A stretch of DNA of 64,000 nucleotides from Pedobacter heparinus DSM 2366 (GCF_000023825.1 NC_013061.1:124001-188000), one strand, 5' to 3'. Positions 1 through 11,287 are shown, numbered from the stretch's first letter. Made by a program: numbers and translations. The notes: generated by a model from the sequence alone, not told the origin.

Positions 1-3000
1 GATATTGCGCCGGTTTCCGGAGTGATAGAAGTGAAGATCAAGGCCTTGGTCAGTCCTTCATTAACAGATGGCACTTCTATTGCAAATACCGCCACCGCCA
101 CCGTGGCTGTAGGTATAACGGATCCGGAACCGGGAAACAATACTTCAACATTTAATACAGTTGTAGATAACGATCCAAACTTTACCGTTGCAAAATCCGG
201 ACCTGCAAATGCAAATGTAGGCGACCACATTACCTATACCATCCTGGTTAAAAATACCGGACCTGGCGATATTACCGAGGCCTTTATTGTTGACAATGTA
301 CCGGACGATGTTGAGGTGCTAGACTGGACAGCAACGGCTAATGGCTCGGCTGTAATTAGCCCGGGTTCGTCATCATCAGGTACAACAAATAATGTTTATA
401 CCGTTGCCGACATCCCGACAGGCAACAACAGTATATTAATTACGATTAACGGGATCATCAAACAAAGTGCAGGTTCATCTTTCACCAACAAGGCCGAAGC
501 CACTTCTGGCGTTGTTAAAGGAAGTTCGGTATCAACAAGCGTTAACCGCTCTACAGATATTGCAGTGATCAAGGCCGGCCCTCAAAGTGCTTCGGCGGGA
601 GAGACAGTTACCTATACCTTAAATGTGTACAATAATGGTTCAGTAGATGTTGACAACCTGGTGATTACGGACCTGGTAAATACATTGCTTACCGATGTAA
701 GCTGGACCACAACTGCAATGGGTTCGGCCAGGGTCAGCTCTGTTCCTTACGGGGCGGGCAATACCGTACAGCTAACCGGAAATATCGCAGGTGGCCAGGG
801 TAATTTTATTACGGTTACCATAAACGGAAAAATACCATCTAATGCAGCTTTGGGGCCATTATCCAATACGGCAACAGTAACCTTGCCTTCAGGGGTTACC
901 GATTACAATACAGCAAACAATACCTCGCAGGTAAGTACAGCGATCATCAGCACACCAACATTGGTACTGCAAAAAACGGGACCAGCTACAGCTGCTGCCG
1001 GAAATCAGATCACGTATAGAATTAAAGTAGAAAATACCGGTCCAAGCGATGCTGCGGCGGTAAATATTGCAGATGTTTTGCCTGCCGAACTTAGCGGTGT
1101 GCAATGGCTGGCCTCGGCCGGGGGTACCGCAGCAGGTATTATTGGCACAAGCAGTGGTAATGGCAATGTAGCTGTAAATGCAAATATTCCTGCAGGTTCT
1201 TATATAACTGTTGATGTAACAGGAACCATCAGTGCTGATTTCTCCGGTACGATCAAAAATACCGCGTCAGCCAAAATAGGCAGCAGCCCTGCAGTTTCCT
1301 CACCCGAAGTCAGTACTGTCGTAAGCAAATTAACCAACTTAACCATTGCTAAATCTACTGCATCTACATTAAGTGCAGGTGAACCCATTGTTTATACCAT
1401 CGAACTTGGCAACAATGGCCCCAGCAATGCTATAGGGGCAGTATTAACCGATAACATTCCGGCAACAATTCTGGATCCAACCTGGTCTGCCAGCGTTTCG
1501 GGTGGTGCCCTGGTTACCGCAAATGGAACAGGAAGCGGAAATACTTTGTCGCTAACCGGAAATATCCCGAAAGGTGGAAAAATCTATGTCACCGTTAATG
1601 GAACACTGGCGGCCAATGCCACCGGAAGTGTTTCAAATACGGCAACCATTACACCTTCAGAACCAGGAAATCCTCCTGTGGTTTCCAGTCCGGCAGTTGC
1701 GGTGGTTAAACAAAGCCCCAATCTGCTGTTAACAAAATCTGCCCCAACACTATCGTCGGGTGGCAGCACCATTACATATGCCCTTAAATTGGTTAACTCA
1801 GGACCTTCTGATGCCTTGAATACCATATTAACGGATGCTGTTCCGGGCAATGTGGCAAATGTGAGCTGGACAGGAACCGCTGCGAATGGTGCAAGCCTGT
1901 TGTCGGGCAGTATGGGTACCGGAAACAATGTTTCCTTAACAGCCAACATTCCTGCAAACGGAAGCGTAGATGTGGTAATCAGCGGTACAATTGATCCATT
2001 GTTCAACAATACATTGGTCAACACGGCAAGTGCAAGCCCGTCGGAACCTGGTATACCGGCTGTTCAAAGCACTGCCTCAACATTGGTTACACCAGCTGTA
2101 GATTTTGTGGTTTCGAAAAGCGGGCCGGCACGTGTATCTGCAGGTGAAACCATAAACTATCAGGTTATAGTTAGGAACAATGGCCCGAGTACCGCTTTAA
2201 ATTCGGTTATTGCTGATGTTGTTCCGGCAGAAATCGGCAATGTAACATGGACGGCCACCGCAGAGGGCACAACAGCAATTCTATCAGCAAAACAAGGAAC
2301 GGGAAATAACATTCAGGTGAATGCCAACCTTCCATCGGCAGCGGCTGACCGTATTGTTATTGATATCAGCGGAACGGTTGCCCCATCATTTAACGGAACC
2401 ATCAGCAATACGGCAAGTGTTACACCGGCAGAAACCGGAACAGCAGTAACATCAGGCCCTGTTGCAACTGCAGTAAGCAGGCAACCGGTAATCAAGGTTA
2501 CAAAAGGTGGCCCGGCCATATTGAGATCGGGCAACAAAATCAGCTACCTGATCAATATTGCAAACGAAGGTACCGGTGATGCACTTGACCTGGCCATAAA
2601 TGATGTTGCACCATTGGCACTGGCCAATTTAAGCTGGACAGTGGAAAATATCGGTGCAGCAACAACTTCGGCAACCAGTGGGACTGGTGACATTAACATT
2701 AGGGCCGACCTTCCGGCAGGGGTGGCAAATGCAGTCAATATTTATGTAAGCGGAGAAATTCCTGCGGCTTTTGACGGAACAATCCTGAATTCAGTTACTG
2801 CACAGCCATCGGAAAGCGGGGCTTTGAGCTCAACATCTGCGGTAGCTACAACGGTTTACCGCTCATCTTTAACCCTGGTTAAAACGGCTTTAAATGCGGT
2901 TGGCAAAGCTGGGGACGTGATTGATTACGAGCTTAGCATTAGCAATACCGGTACTTCTGCTTTAACCGGTCTGGTAATTGAAGACGCAGGTGCTGATGCA

Positions 3001-6000
3001 GGGAGCATTACACCTGCCAGTATAGCAACATTGGCCGCTGGCGCCACGGTTAAGGCAACCGCCAGGCATACGCTAAGTCAGGCCGATGTAGACCTGGGTA
3101 AATTCAGCAATAGCGCTTCAGTTTTTGCAAAGGCGCCGGATGCATCTGAAGTCAGTGATATTTCCGGAAATACAGCAGGCGATGATTTGCCTACAGTGGT
3201 ACAAATTATGCCGGTTCCGGCGGTTAGGCTGGTGAAAAAGGTAAATGGCGGAGTTCCAAACCAGGCTGGACAAGCCATAAATTATGATTTAACAGTTAAG
3301 AACACGGGTAATGTTACGCTAAACAATTTGCTGGTAACGGATGCAAATGCAGTAATTTCTGGCAGTCCGATCAGCCAGCTGGCACCGGGTGCAACCGCTG
3401 TTGTTACGGCAAGCCACGTACTTACACAAGCAGATGTAGATGCGGGAACTTATATCAATACTGCCGAAGTTACTGCAAGTCCGGCAATCGGGGCCAATGT
3501 TTCTGATAAGTCCGGAACAGAGGAAACGAACGACGAACCCACAGTAAGTACAATTGTACCAAGCGGTAGCATAAGCTTAACAAAAGCGGCAAACAATACC
3601 GGGACCAAGGCGGGCGATGTGGTTAATTACACCCTGGTTGTAAAAAACACAGGCAACATAACTTTAAGCAATGTTGTGGTAACTGACGCTGGTGCAGATG
3701 CAGGATCTGTTTTACCTGCATCGGTAGCCGTTTTGCCCCCCGGCGCCACGGCCACTTTAAGCGCCAGGCATACTTTAACACAAAGTGACATAGATAACGG
3801 AAGCTATAGCAACCAGGCCGCTGTTTCTGCTCAGGATACCAAAGGAACGATTGTTTCAAACCCTAAATCTGACGATCCGGCTACTCCGGCTGCTGATGAT
3901 GCTACGGTGGTCAGCATTGTGGAAAGTGGGGCCATAACTTTGACCAAAGTTGCCGGTAACACTGGAAGCAGGGCCGGCGATGTAATCAACTACACCATGG
4001 TAGTGAAAAACACAGGCAATGTAACCCTAAGCAATATTGCCGTAAATGATGCGGGCGCAGACGCGGGCTCAATTACACCTGCAAGCCTGGTAAGTCTGGC
4101 GCCAGGTGTAAGTGCAACTGTAACCGCAAGGCATACCCTGACACAGGCAGAGGTAGATAACGGAACATACAGCAACCAGGCATCTGTTTCTGGCAATACG
4201 ATAAAAGGATCACTTGTTTCAAACCCTAAATCTGATGATCCGGCTACTCCGGCAGCGGACGATGCAACTGTAATTGCTATTGTGCCAAACGGTGCTATGT
4301 ATTTGACCAAAATTGCCGACAATACCGGAAGCAGGGCCGGCGATGTGATTAACTATACGATTGTAGTGAAAAATACAGGCAATGTTACCCTAAGCAATAT
4401 TGCAGTAAGCGATGCAGGTGCAGATGCCGGATCAGTAAGCCCGGCAAGCATTGCTGTTCTGTCACCGGGGGCAACCGCCACAGTTAAGGCTAAACATACC
4501 TTAACCCAGACTGAAGTGGACAATGGCAGTTACAGCAACCAGGCATCGGTTGTGGCCAAAGACCCAGCAAATACAACGGTCTCAAATCCGAAATCTGATG
4601 ATCCGGCTACTCCGGCGGCCGATGATGCCACGCTGAGCACGATTGTGCCAAACGGTGCTATGTATTTGACCAAAATTGCCGACAATACCGGGAGCAAGGC
4701 CGGCGATGTGATTAACTATACGATTGTAGTGAAAAATACAGGCAATGTTACCCTAAGCAATATTGCAGTAAGCGATGCAGGTGCAGATGCCGGATCAGTA
4801 AGCCCGGCAAGCATTGCTGTTCTGTCACCGGGGGCAACCGCCACAGTTAAGGCTAAACATACCTTAACCCAAACTGAAGTGGACAATGGCAGTTACAGCA
4901 ACCAGGCATCGGTTGTGGCCAAAGACCCAGCAAATACAACGGTCTCAAATCCGAAATCGGATGATCCGGCTACTCCGGCGGCCGATGATGCCACGCTGAG
5001 TATGATTGTGCCAAACGGGGCCCTGCACTTAACCAAAGTTGCAGACAATACCGGAACAAAAGCAGGAGAGGTGATCAGTTATACTATAGTGGTAACAAAT
5101 ACGGGCAACGTAACTTTAAACAATTTGGTGATAAGAGACCCGGGTGCAAACGCAGGATCTGTTTTACCTGCAGTCATCGCTAATCTGGCGCCGGGTGCCA
5201 GGGCTACAGTTACAGCCAAACACACCTTAACCCAGGCCGAGGTAGATTATGGAAGTTACAGCAACCAGGCATCGGTTTCGGGCGATACACCAAAAGGGGC
5301 AACAATAAGTAATCCAGGATCGGACGATCCGAATACACCTGCACCGAATGATGCAACGGTGATCAGCGTTACTTCCAGTCCGGCCATTACCCTGCTGAAA
5401 AGCGGTATTGTAAGTTCAGATGCAAATAGCATAACCTATAGTTTTACTATCAAAAATACCGGAAACGTAACTTTATCGGCCATTACCATCAGCGATCCTA
5501 AGATCGGGTTGACCAGAACAGTTTCAGCGCCACTGGCCCCAGGTACATCAATTGTGGAAACTGCGGTTTATACTTTAAGCCAGGCAGATAAAAATGCCGG
5601 AACTGTGAGCAACAGCGCAACAGTTGTAGCCCGGGCCCCGGGTGGACAAACAGTAAGTGATGTGTCTGGAACTGCAGAGAACAACAATACCCCAACAGTA
5701 ACGCTTGTACCTCAAAAACCTATAATCGCTCTGGTGAAGACAGCCAGCTTTAACGGCAACAAAATCACCTACACTTTCGGCATTAAAAACCTGGGTAATG
5801 TGACCTTAAATACGATTGAGCTGAGTGATATCAAACTGGGTATAAGCAATAAGGCTATAGTGGTAACAAACGGTTTATTGCCAGATGCTGCTGTTGTGGT
5901 AACAGAGGTATACACCCTGACACAGGCCGATAAAGATCTGGGTCAGGTAAGCAATACTGCAACCGTTCAGGCCAGAGGCCCATCGGGCGCTGTGGTTCAG

Positions 6001-6615
6001 GATGTGTCAGGAACAGCTGAGGGCAACAATACACCAACTGTAATTGCTGTTCCGAAATCACCTGTTGCTGTTGACGACAAGCTGGAAACTAAAGCCAACA
6101 GTCCTGTTGTGGTAGCTGTTCTGGACAATGATGATCCTGGTAATTCGGCCTTTGACCAGCTAACTGTTGAGATTGTAACACAGCCCCGGCATGGTACAGT
6201 AAAAGTCAATACAGATGGAACCATAACCTTTACACCCAATCCGGGATATACCGGGTCAGATTCCTTCCAGTATCGGGTAAAAGATGCTTTTGGATATTAC
6301 ACCAATGTGGCTACGGTAACGGTAAATTCAAACTTCTTTGAGATCCGTGTGCCGAACTTATTTACGCCGAACGGGGATGGAATAAACGATACTTTCGAAA
6401 TAAGGGGATTGAACCAATACCAGGATAACGAGCTGAACATCTTTAACAGGTGGGGCAATGAAGTTTTTAAACAAAAAGGTTATGCCAATACCTGGACGGG
6501 AGAAGGCTTAAATGAAGGGACGTATTATTACATTTTAAGGGTAAAGCGTATTGGAAGTAACCAGTATGAAGTTTTCAAAGGTTATGTAACCCTGGTAAGG
6601 GCATTTAAAAAATAG
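1..6615 (+). CDS. Giant DUF11-repeat surface adhesin with CHU_C (type B) sorting domain, 5' partial
   Basis: The reading frame is open from the first base, so the start lies upstream; 2204 residues are visible. The protein is a string of about sixteen ~120-residue immunoglobulin-like modules: seven DUF11-type (xKxGPxxxxxGxxIxY...NxGPSxA) followed by nine of the related NTGNVTLxN type. Near the C terminus comes a cadherin/Big-like domain ([20 protein letters not shown]...[12 protein letters not shown]), then a CHU_C-type domain starting at [16 protein letters not shown] and ending in VTLVRAFKK. In Bacteroidota that domain directs type IX (type B) secretion and surface attachment. It is 8 bp from a PorP/SprF-like gene, the typical partner arrangement. 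Likely an adhesin or stalk protein at the cell surface; the ligand cannot be read from sequence. Confidence 0.9.
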   Translation, partial: DIAPVSGVIEVKIKALVSPSLTDGTSIANTATATVAVGITDPEPGNNTSTFNTVVDNDPNFTVAKSGPANANVGDHITYTILVKNTGPGDITEAFIVDNVPDDVEVLDWTATANGSAVISPGSSSSGTTNNVYTVADIPTGNNSILITINGIIKQSAGSSFTNKAEATSGVVKGSSVSTSVNRSTDIAVIKAGPQSASAGETVTYTLNVYNNGSVDVDNLVITDLVNTLLTDVSWTTTAMGSARVSSVPYGAGNTVQLTGNIAGGQGNFITVTINGKIPSNAALGPLSNTATVTLPSGVTDYNTANNTSQVSTAIISTPTLVLQKTGPATAAAGNQITYRIKVENTGPSDAAAVNIADVLPAELSGVQWLASAGGTAAGIIGTSSGNGNVAVNANIPAGSYITVDVTGTISADFSGTIKNTASAKIGSSPAVSSPEVSTVVSKLTNLTIAKSTASTLSAGEPIVYTIELGNNGPSNAIGAVLTDNIPATILDPTWSASVSGGALVTANGTGSGNTLSLTGNIPKGGKIYVTVNGTLAANATGSVSNTATITPSEPGNPPVVSSPAVAVVKQSPNLLLTKSAPTLSSGGSTITYALKLVNSGPSDALNTILTDAVPGNVANVSWTGTAANGASLLSGSMGTGNNVSLTANIPANGSVDVVISGTIDPLFNNTLVNTASASPSEPGIPAVQSTASTLVTPAVDFVVSKSGPARVSAGETINYQVIVRNNGPSTALNSVIADVVPAEIGNVTWTATAEGTTAILSAKQGTGNNIQVNANLPSAAADRIVIDISGTVAPSFNGTISNTASVTPAETGTAVTSGPVATAVSRQPVIKVTKGGPAILRSGNKISYLINIANEGTGDALDLAINDVAPLALANLSWTVENIGAATTSATSGTGDINIRADLPAGVANAVNIYVSGEIPAAFDGTILNSVTAQPSESGALSSTSAVATTVYRSSLTLVKTALNAVGKAGDVIDYELSISNTGTSALTGLVIEDAGADAGSITPASIATLAAGATVKATARHTLSQADVDLGKFSNSASVFAKAPDASEVSDISGNTAGDDLPTVVQIMPVPAVRLVKKVNGGVPNQAGQAINYDLTVKNTGNVTLNNLLVTDANAVISGSPISQLAPGATAVVTASHVLTQADVDAGTYINTAEVTASPAIGANVSDKSGTEETNDEPTVSTIVPSGSISLTKAANNTGTKAGDVVNYTLVVKNTGNITLSNVVVTDAGADAGSVLPASVAVLPPGATATLSARHTLTQSDIDNGSYSNQAAVSAQDTKGTIVSNPKSDDPATPAADDATVVSIVESGAITLTKVAGNTGSRAGDVINYTMVVKNTGNVTLSNIAVNDAGADAGSITPASLVSLAPGVSATVTARHTLTQAEVDNGTYSNQASVSGNTIKGSLVSNPKSDDPATPAADDATVIAIVPNGAMYLTKIADNTGSRAGDVINYTIVVKNTGNVTLSNIAVSDAGADAGSVSPASIAVLSPGATATVKAKHTLTQTEVDNGSYSNQASVVAKDPANTTVSNPKSDDPATPAADDATLSTIVPNGAMYLTKIADNTGSKAGDVINYTIVVKNTGNVTLSNIAVSDAGADAGSVSPASIAVLSPGATATVKAKHTLTQTEVDNGSYSNQASVVAKDPANTTVSNPKSDDPATPAADDATLSMIVPNGALHLTKVADNTGTKAGEVISYTIVVTNTGNVTLNNLVIRDPGANAGSVLPAVIANLAPGARATVTAKHTLTQAEVDYGSYSNQASVSGDTPKGATISNPGSDDPNTPAPNDATVISVTSSPAITLLKSGIVSSDANSITYSFTIKNTGNVTLSAITISDPKIGLTRTVSAPLAPGTSIVETAVYTLSQADKNAGTVSNSATVVARAPGGQTVSDVSGTAENNNTPTVTLVPQKPIIALVKTASFNGNKITYTFGIKNLGNVTLNTIELSDIKLGISNKAIVVTNGLLPDAAVVVTEVYTLTQADKDLGQVSNTATVQARGPSGAVVQDVSGTAEGNNTPTVIAVPKSPVAVDDKLETKANSPVVVAVLDNDDPGNSAFDQLTVEIVTQPRHGTVKVNTDGTITFTPNPGYTGSDSFQYRVKDAFGYYTNVATVTVNSNFFEIRVPNLFTPNGDGINDTFEIRGLNQYQDNELNIFNRWGNEVFKQKGYANTWTGEGLNEGTYYYILRVKRIGSNQYEVFKGYVTLVRAFKK
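4279..5004 (+). repeat. Near-identical tandem 363-bp module pair inside the adhesin gene
   Basis: Two adjacent copies of a 363-bp (121-codon) unit, 4279-4641 and 4642-5004, differ at only a handful of bases, whereas neighbouring modules (from about 3552, 3916 and 5005) are clearly diverged. Both copies begin ATTGTGCCAAACGGTGCTAT. This points to recent tandem duplication or gene conversion and to a module number that can vary. Confidence 0.9.
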
Positions 6616-6623
6616 GATAAAAG

Positions 6624-7595
6624 ATGAAGAAACTCATATTATTAATTACAGGATTAATATTTTTCCTCCTGCATCCTGTCCAGGCACAACAGGATGCACA
6701 GTTTAGCCAGTACATGTTTAATGGCATATATATAAACCCGGCTTATGCAGGGTACCGGGAGCAGCTGAACCTACATGCTTTTTACAGGAACCAGTGGACG
6801 GGGATAGAAGGAGCTCCGAAAACCATGTCTTTAGCCGTAGATGCCATCGCTAATGGGGGAAATGTTGGTTTGGCTTTTCAGGTGTCTGGTGATAAATTAG
6901 GGGCACAAAGTAACCTTTCGACCTACGCAAGCTATGCCTATCGCCTGAAAATGAGTGCCGATGGCACCTCCAGATTGGCTTTTGGGGTTAGTGCAGGTCT
7001 GATACAGTTAGGAATAAACGGCGCCTTACTTAACCCTAATGACCCGGAACCCGATCAGCCCACAGGCCTGCAAAATACGGTTGTACCCGATGCTAAAGCA
7101 GGGGTATATTATGCCGATCAGCGTTTTTATGCAGGGTTTAGTGTAGATAACCTGGTATCGCAATACATTGATATTAAAAAGTATGCTTTTATGCCCCAGC
7201 CCAAGCCGCATTTTTATTTAACAGCAGGAATGTTGCTGCCCTTATCTACTGATATTTTGCTAAAACCTTCATTTCTGTTGAAAGATGACCGTGGCGGTCC
7301 CACAAGTTTGGATGTAAATGTTTTTTTTATCCTGGCCGATAAGTTATGGCTTGGTGGAGCCTACCGTACAGGAGTTAAGCTATACCATAAACAGTACGCC
7401 CAGCAAGGATTGTCCAACCTCAATTCGGCTGTGGCGGCAATACAAATTTTTCCGGGTTCCAATTTAAGGATTGGTTATGCTTACGATTTTTCGATGGGTC
7501 CGATGCAGGGCTACAGCAATGGTACGCATGAGCTGTCTATAGGCTATTTCTTTAACCGAAAAAATACCCGCATGCTAAGTCCACGGTATTTTTAA
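6624..7595 (+). CDS. PorP/SprF family type IX secretion membrane protein
   Basis: 323 residues with a signal peptide (MKKLILLITGLIFFLLHPVQAQ) and the family's opening motif QDAQFSQYMFNGIYINPAYAG, then GYREQLNLHAFYRNQW. The rest is a predicted outer-membrane beta barrel ending in an aromatic residue (SPRYF). PorP/SprF proteins anchor or pass type IX cargo, and SprF-like paralogues are commonly encoded beside CHU_C-domain cargo. Here the gene starts 8 bp after the adhesin stop, so the two are almost certainly cotranscribed and this is its likely dedicated partner. The family assignment is firm; the specific pairing is inferred from position. Confidence 0.92.
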   Translation: MKKLILLITGLIFFLLHPVQAQQDAQFSQYMFNGIYINPAYAGYREQLNLHAFYRNQWTGIEGAPKTMSLAVDAIANGGNVGLAFQVSGDKLGAQSNLSTYASYAYRLKMSADGTSRLAFGVSAGLIQLGINGALLNPNDPEPDQPTGLQNTVVPDAKAGVYYADQRFYAGFSVDNLVSQYIDIKKYAFMPQPKPHFYLTAGMLLPLSTDILLKPSFLLKDDRGGPTSLDVNVFFILADKLWLGGAYRTGVKLYHKQYAQQGLSNLNSAVAAIQIFPGSNLRIGYAYDFSMGPMQGYSNGTHELSIGYFFNRKNTRMLSPRYF

Positions 7596-7623
7596 AAGTG
7601 TAAACAGATAAAAAAGTATAAAA

Positions 7624-9381
7624 ATGAAGAGAACCCTGCCATTGGTATCAACCATTTCCATATTGCTATTAAATCTGGGCATTGTACAGGCGCAATATAT
7701 TTTGAAAGAAGCAGATCAGCAATTTGACCTGTTTAATTACGATAAGGCAATAAATTTATATACACAGGCGTATAAAAAGAAAGCTACTTTACACACTGCA
7801 GAGCGCCTGGCAGAGGCTTATCAGCTGAAGAACGATTACCTGGCCGCGGAAAGCTGGTATGCCCTTGCTGCCAGGTTGCCAGGCAGTAAAAATGAAAACA
7901 CTTTATATTACGCAATGGCGCTGCAGCAAAATGCTAAATACAGCGAAGCCAAAGCACAATATTTAAATTATTTTGCCAAAGAAAACACCATTTCTTCAGT
8001 CATAAAAAACAATTTGCTGGCTTCCTGTGATTCTGCGGAAAACTGGATGAAAAACCCGGCCCAGATCCAGGTCAATAACCTCGGTGCCCTAAACGGGCCG
8101 CAATCAGACTGGGGTAGTGTAATTTATCAGGATGCAATGGTATTTGCTTCTGACAGAATAAATATAGGTAAGGCGAATGTAAAAGCACCGTTTTTAAAAT
8201 TTGACGGCACTAAATTTCCTGATAGAAAAATTTATGGCTGGACAGGAAGCGGGTACCTTAAACTTTATACCCAACATGGTGCTGATAGTGTCCGGGTTTT
8301 TCCTGTTAACGCAAAAACCAATTACCATATTGGCGCGGCAAGTTTTACGGCCGATGAAAATACCATGTACTTTACTTTGACCCGGATACCTGAAAAGCCG
8401 GGTAGGGGAAAAGACAACATTGCAACCATTAATGTAGAAATTTACAGCAGCAAAAAAAACGCTGGAAAGTGGGAAGAAGCCATTCCCTTTAAATACAATA
8501 AGGCGGATGCGTATTCGGTTGGTGATCCGTTCATCTCCAAAGACGGGAACAGGCTTTATTTTGTTTCAGATATGCCGGGTGGTTTGGGCGGAACAGATAT
8601 TTACTACGTAGAAAAGCTTCAATCTGGCGAATGGGGAGATGCGGTAAATTTGCAGGAAGTAAATTCTGCCGGAAATGAGCGCTGCCCTTTTGTAGCCAAT
8701 AAAAATACATTTTACTTTTCTTCAGATGGAAGGATAGGAATGGGTGGCCTGGATATTTTTAGGCTTTCAAAAAATGCCACAGGAGAAAATAAGATCGAAA
8801 ATTTAGGATTCCCGGTTAATTCCCCCCAAGATGATTTTGCATTTAATACCGATGTAAATACCGGGATATCCTATTTTTCTTCAAATCGTTTTGGTGGCAA
8901 GGGTAGTGATGATATCTACAGTATGGAACGCCAGGTAACCAACAGTCCCGTCCTTATCGCAAAAGAACCAACAGATCCCGGAACCCTTAATAAGAAGGAG
9001 TTCCTTCAAACAAAGGAAAACAACAAGCCCATCAGACTGGAAAACATCTATTACGACTTCAATAAATGGGACATAAGGGCCGATGCTGCTGCGGAACTGG
9101 AAAAACTGGTGCAGATCATGAAAGACAATTCCAGGATCTGGATTGAACTGGGCTCACATACCGACAGCAGGGGAAACGATGCCTATAATTTTACCTTATC
9201 GCAAAAAAGGGCCGAATCTGCTGTTACTTACATGATTTCAAGGGGAATAGAGAAAAATAGGATAGAAGCCAGAGGATATGGGGAAACGCTATTGTTAAAC
9301 CGTTGTGCAAATGGTATAAAATGCACTGAAGAGGAGCACCAGTTAAACAGAAGAACGGAATTTAAAATAACAGCCTGGTAA
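7624..9381 (+). CDS. TPR/PD40-repeat OmpA-family protein
   Basis: 585 residues. After a signal peptide come TPR-like helices (about residues 25-150), then PD40/WD40-like beta-propeller repeats (GDPFISKDGNRLYFVSDMPG; NTFYFSSDGRIGMGGLDIF), then an OmpA peptidoglycan-binding domain (about 470-583) with YYDFNKWDIR, LGSHTDSRG and the NRRTEF end. This layout matches the PorE/SprE-like envelope proteins that link type IX outer-membrane parts to peptidoglycan. It follows the PorP/SprF gene by 28 bp and completes an adhesin, channel-partner and cell-wall-anchor set. Whether it is the core PorE or a paralogue dedicated to this adhesin is not decided by sequence; the context favours a paralogue. Confidence 0.9.
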   Translation: MKRTLPLVSTISILLLNLGIVQAQYILKEADQQFDLFNYDKAINLYTQAYKKKATLHTAERLAEAYQLKNDYLAAESWYALAARLPGSKNENTLYYAMALQQNAKYSEAKAQYLNYFAKENTISSVIKNNLLASCDSAENWMKNPAQIQVNNLGALNGPQSDWGSVIYQDAMVFASDRINIGKANVKAPFLKFDGTKFPDRKIYGWTGSGYLKLYTQHGADSVRVFPVNAKTNYHIGAASFTADENTMYFTLTRIPEKPGRGKDNIATINVEIYSSKKNAGKWEEAIPFKYNKADAYSVGDPFISKDGNRLYFVSDMPGGLGGTDIYYVEKLQSGEWGDAVNLQEVNSAGNERCPFVANKNTFYFSSDGRIGMGGLDIFRLSKNATGENKIENLGFPVNSPQDDFAFNTDVNTGISYFSSNRFGGKGSDDIYSMERQVTNSPVLIAKEPTDPGTLNKKEFLQTKENNKPIRLENIYYDFNKWDIRADAAAELEKLVQIMKDNSRIWIELGSHTDSRGNDAYNFTLSQKRAESAVTYMISRGIEKNRIEARGYGETLLLNRCANGIKCTEEEHQLNRRTEFKITAW

Positions 9382-9450
9382 TTAACAGGGTTTGTAAGTG
9401 CTTTGGTTTAACTAAAATAATTACAGATCAAATAAATATCTCTTCAACTA

Positions 9451-9481
9451 TTTGACAATTAAATATTTCTCTCTATCTTTG
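9451..9481 (+). promoter_or_regulatory. Bacteroidota-type promoter for rplM
   Basis: TTTG at 9451-9454, a 19-nt spacer, and TATCTTTG at 9474-9481 match the Bacteroidota sigma-A consensus (TTTG/TAnnTTTG). The leader to the GTG start at 9538 is about 50 nt. Confidence 0.85.
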
Positions 9482-9537
9482 CAGTCCCTAAAAATTAGGG
9501 GGAATAAACAATTGTTAAACAAATTAAATACAAGCAA

Positions 9538-9981
9538 GTGAATACGTTAAGTTACAAAACTGTCTCTGCCAATGCAAAAACTGTTAACAAACAGTGGGTT
9601 GTTGTGGATGCTGAAGGCGAGATTTTGGGGCGCTTGTCATCGAAGATCGCTATGATCATCCGTGGTAAAAACAAGCCTGAGTACACCCCACACGTAGACT
9701 GCGGTGATAACGTTATTGTTATTAATGCAGACAAGATCAAGTTGACCGGGAATAAATTTTCTGAGAAAGTTTACATTTCTTATACTGGTTATCCAGGTGG
9801 TCAGCGTTTCATTTCTCCAAAAGAGTTAATGGCGAAACATCCTAAGCGTGTTATCGAGAAAGCTGTTCGTGGTATGTTACCTAAAACTAAGCTTGGTGCA
9901 AAATTGTTCACCAACCTTTTTGTTTATGCAGGTGCAGAACATCCTCATGCGGCGCAATCACCAAAAACCATTAAACTTTAA
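9538..9981 (+). CDS. rplM: 50S ribosomal protein L13 (uL13)
   Basis: 147 residues, the usual length. Family motifs include WVVVDAEGEILGRLSSKIA, RGKNKPEYTPHVDCGDNVIVINA, and the YSGYPGG-type loop (here YTGYPGGQ) followed by AVRGMLPKTKLG. L13 binds 23S rRNA early in large-subunit assembly. The start is a GTG about 50 nt below a strong promoter; no in-frame ATG lies near it. rpsI follows after 11 bp, the conserved L13-S9 pair, and rpsB and tsf come next on the same strand, so this is the head of a translation operon. Confidence 0.98.
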   Translation: MNTLSYKTVSANAKTVNKQWVVVDAEGEILGRLSSKIAMIIRGKNKPEYTPHVDCGDNVIVINADKIKLTGNKFSEKVYISYTGYPGGQRFISPKELMAKHPKRVIEKAVRGMLPKTKLGAKLFTNLFVYAGAEHPHAAQSPKTIKL

Positions 9982-9992
9982 TTAAAGAAGAA

Positions 9993-10379
9993 ATGTCAGT
10001 TACAAACACTTCAGGAAGAAGAAAAACAGCTGTTGCACGTATCTATTTAAAAGAAGGCAACGGCACCATTACCGTAAATGGTAAAGACTACAAAGTATAT
10101 TTCCCAACATTGCCTTTGCAATACATTGTTAACCAATCGTTCGAAGTTTCTGAACTTGTTGGTCAGTATGATGTAAATGTAAACGTAGCAGGTGGTGGCG
10201 TAAAAGGTCAGGCAGAAGCAGTTCGTTTGGCTATCGCTAAAGCTATTGTTGAATTAGATGCTGAGAAAAAACCAGCATTACGCGCTAAAGGGTTAATGAC
10301 CCGTGATATGCGTATGGTTGAACGTAAGAAACCAGGACGCAAGAAAGCACGTAAGAAATTCCAATTCAGTAAACGTTAA
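9993..10379 (+). CDS. rpsI: 30S ribosomal protein S9 (uS9)
   Basis: 128 residues with SGRRKTAVARIYLKEG at the N terminus, the GGGVKGQAEAVRLAIAKAI core and the basic tail KKPGRKKARKKFQFSKR, whose terminal arginine reaches the P-site tRNA in known structures. It lies 11 bp after rplM and 18 bp before rpsB. Length and motifs are complete and nothing is unusual. Confidence 0.98.
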   Translation: MSVTNTSGRRKTAVARIYLKEGNGTITVNGKDYKVYFPTLPLQYIVNQSFEVSELVGQYDVNVNVAGGGVKGQAEAVRLAIAKAIVELDAEKKPALRAKGLMTRDMRMVERKKPGRKKARKKFQFSKR

Positions 10380-10397
10380 TCTTAAGGAGACAAAACA

Positions 10398-11222
10398 ATG
10401 GCAAGAACTACATATCAAGACTTATTGGATGCAGGTGTACACTTTGGTCACCTTACCCGTAAATGGAACCCAAAAATGGCCCCATATATTTTCATGGAGC
10501 GCAACGGTATCCACATTATAGATTTAAATAAAACTTTAACTAAAACTGAAGAAGCTGCTTCAGCGATCAAACAGATCGTAAAATCTGGTCGTAAGATCTT
10601 ATTTGTAGCGACGAAGAAACAAGCTAAAGAAATTGTTGCCGATCAGGCGAAAAAAGTAAATATGCCTTACGTAACCGAGCGTTGGTTAGGTGGTATGTTA
10701 ACCAACTTTGCTACTGTACGCAAGTCGATCAAAAAGATGTCTAACATCGATAAAATGACTAAAGACGGTACTTATTCGATCCTTTCTAAGAAAGAGCGTT
10801 TAATGATCCAGCGTGAGCGTATCAAATTGGAAAGCTTATTGGGTGGTATTGCAGACTTAAACCGTTTGCCAGCTGCTATCTTTTTAATTGACGTTAAAAA
10901 AGAGCACATCGCTGTTAGTGAAGCGTTGAAATTAAACATTCCAACTTTTGCAATGGTAGATACCAATTCTGATCCTTCAAACATCGATTTCCCAATCCCT
11001 GCGAATGATGACGCTACTAAATCGATCTCTTTAATTACTGATGTGATCATCAAAGCAATTGAAGAAGGTTTAGATGAGCGCAAACGCGAAAAAGATGAAG
11101 AAACCGAAAAAGAAGCTGTAGCTGCTAAAGCTGCTGCTGATGCCCCTGAAGCTGCTGCTCCTGGTGCAAGAAGGAAAAAAGTTGAGGCTGAGACCGAAGA
11201 AGGTACAAGCGAAGAAGCTTAA
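10398..11222 (+). CDS. rpsB: 30S ribosomal protein S2 (uS2)
   Basis: 274 residues. The S2 core is clear: LLDAGVHFGHLTRKWNPKM, ATKKQAKEIV, ERWLGGMLTNF, and the C-terminal NIPTFAMVDTNSDPSNIDFPIPANDD. After about residue 225 comes a charged Ala/Glu/Lys tail (EAVAAKAAADAPEAAAPG) common in Bacteroidota S2. It sits between rpsI (18 bp) and tsf; the spacer to tsf holds a hairpin followed by a T-rich tract that could trim or attenuate readthrough. Confidence 0.98.
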   Translation: MARTTYQDLLDAGVHFGHLTRKWNPKMAPYIFMERNGIHIIDLNKTLTKTEEAASAIKQIVKSGRKILFVATKKQAKEIVADQAKKVNMPYVTERWLGGMLTNFATVRKSIKKMSNIDKMTKDGTYSILSKKERLMIQRERIKLESLLGGIADLNRLPAAIFLIDVKKEHIAVSEALKLNIPTFAMVDTNSDPSNIDFPIPANDDATKSISLITDVIIKAIEEGLDERKREKDEETEKEAVAAKAAADAPEAAAPGARRKKVEAETEEGTSEEA

Positions 11223-11234
11223 ATAATATAATAT

Positions 11235-11287
11235 GGGTTGTATGTTGTGCGTTGCAGGTTCTACTTACAACAATCTGCGTACAACCC
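11235..11287 (+). repeat. GTTGTA-type palindromic hairpin between rpsB and tsf
   Basis: GGGTTGTA (11235-11242) pairs with TACAACCC (11280-11287), and TGTTGT (11243-11248) pairs with ACAACA (11267-11272), giving a long bulged hairpin followed by TTAATTTTTT. It resembles an intergenic palindromic repeat placed where it could attenuate or process the rpsB-tsf transcript. Function is inferred. Confidence 0.6.

Noticed and set aside
1584..2024. Long minus-strand frame (146 codons) within the adhesin gene, and several like it up to 6239
   Set aside because: They mirror the repeated modules in an opposite frame, lack any family resemblance and have no promoter; they are by-products of the repeat composition.
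3552..5360. Regular ~363-bp periodicity that might suggest a CRISPR or satellite array
   Set aside because: It is in frame within a single coding sequence and corresponds to protein modules; no short repeats with unique spacers.
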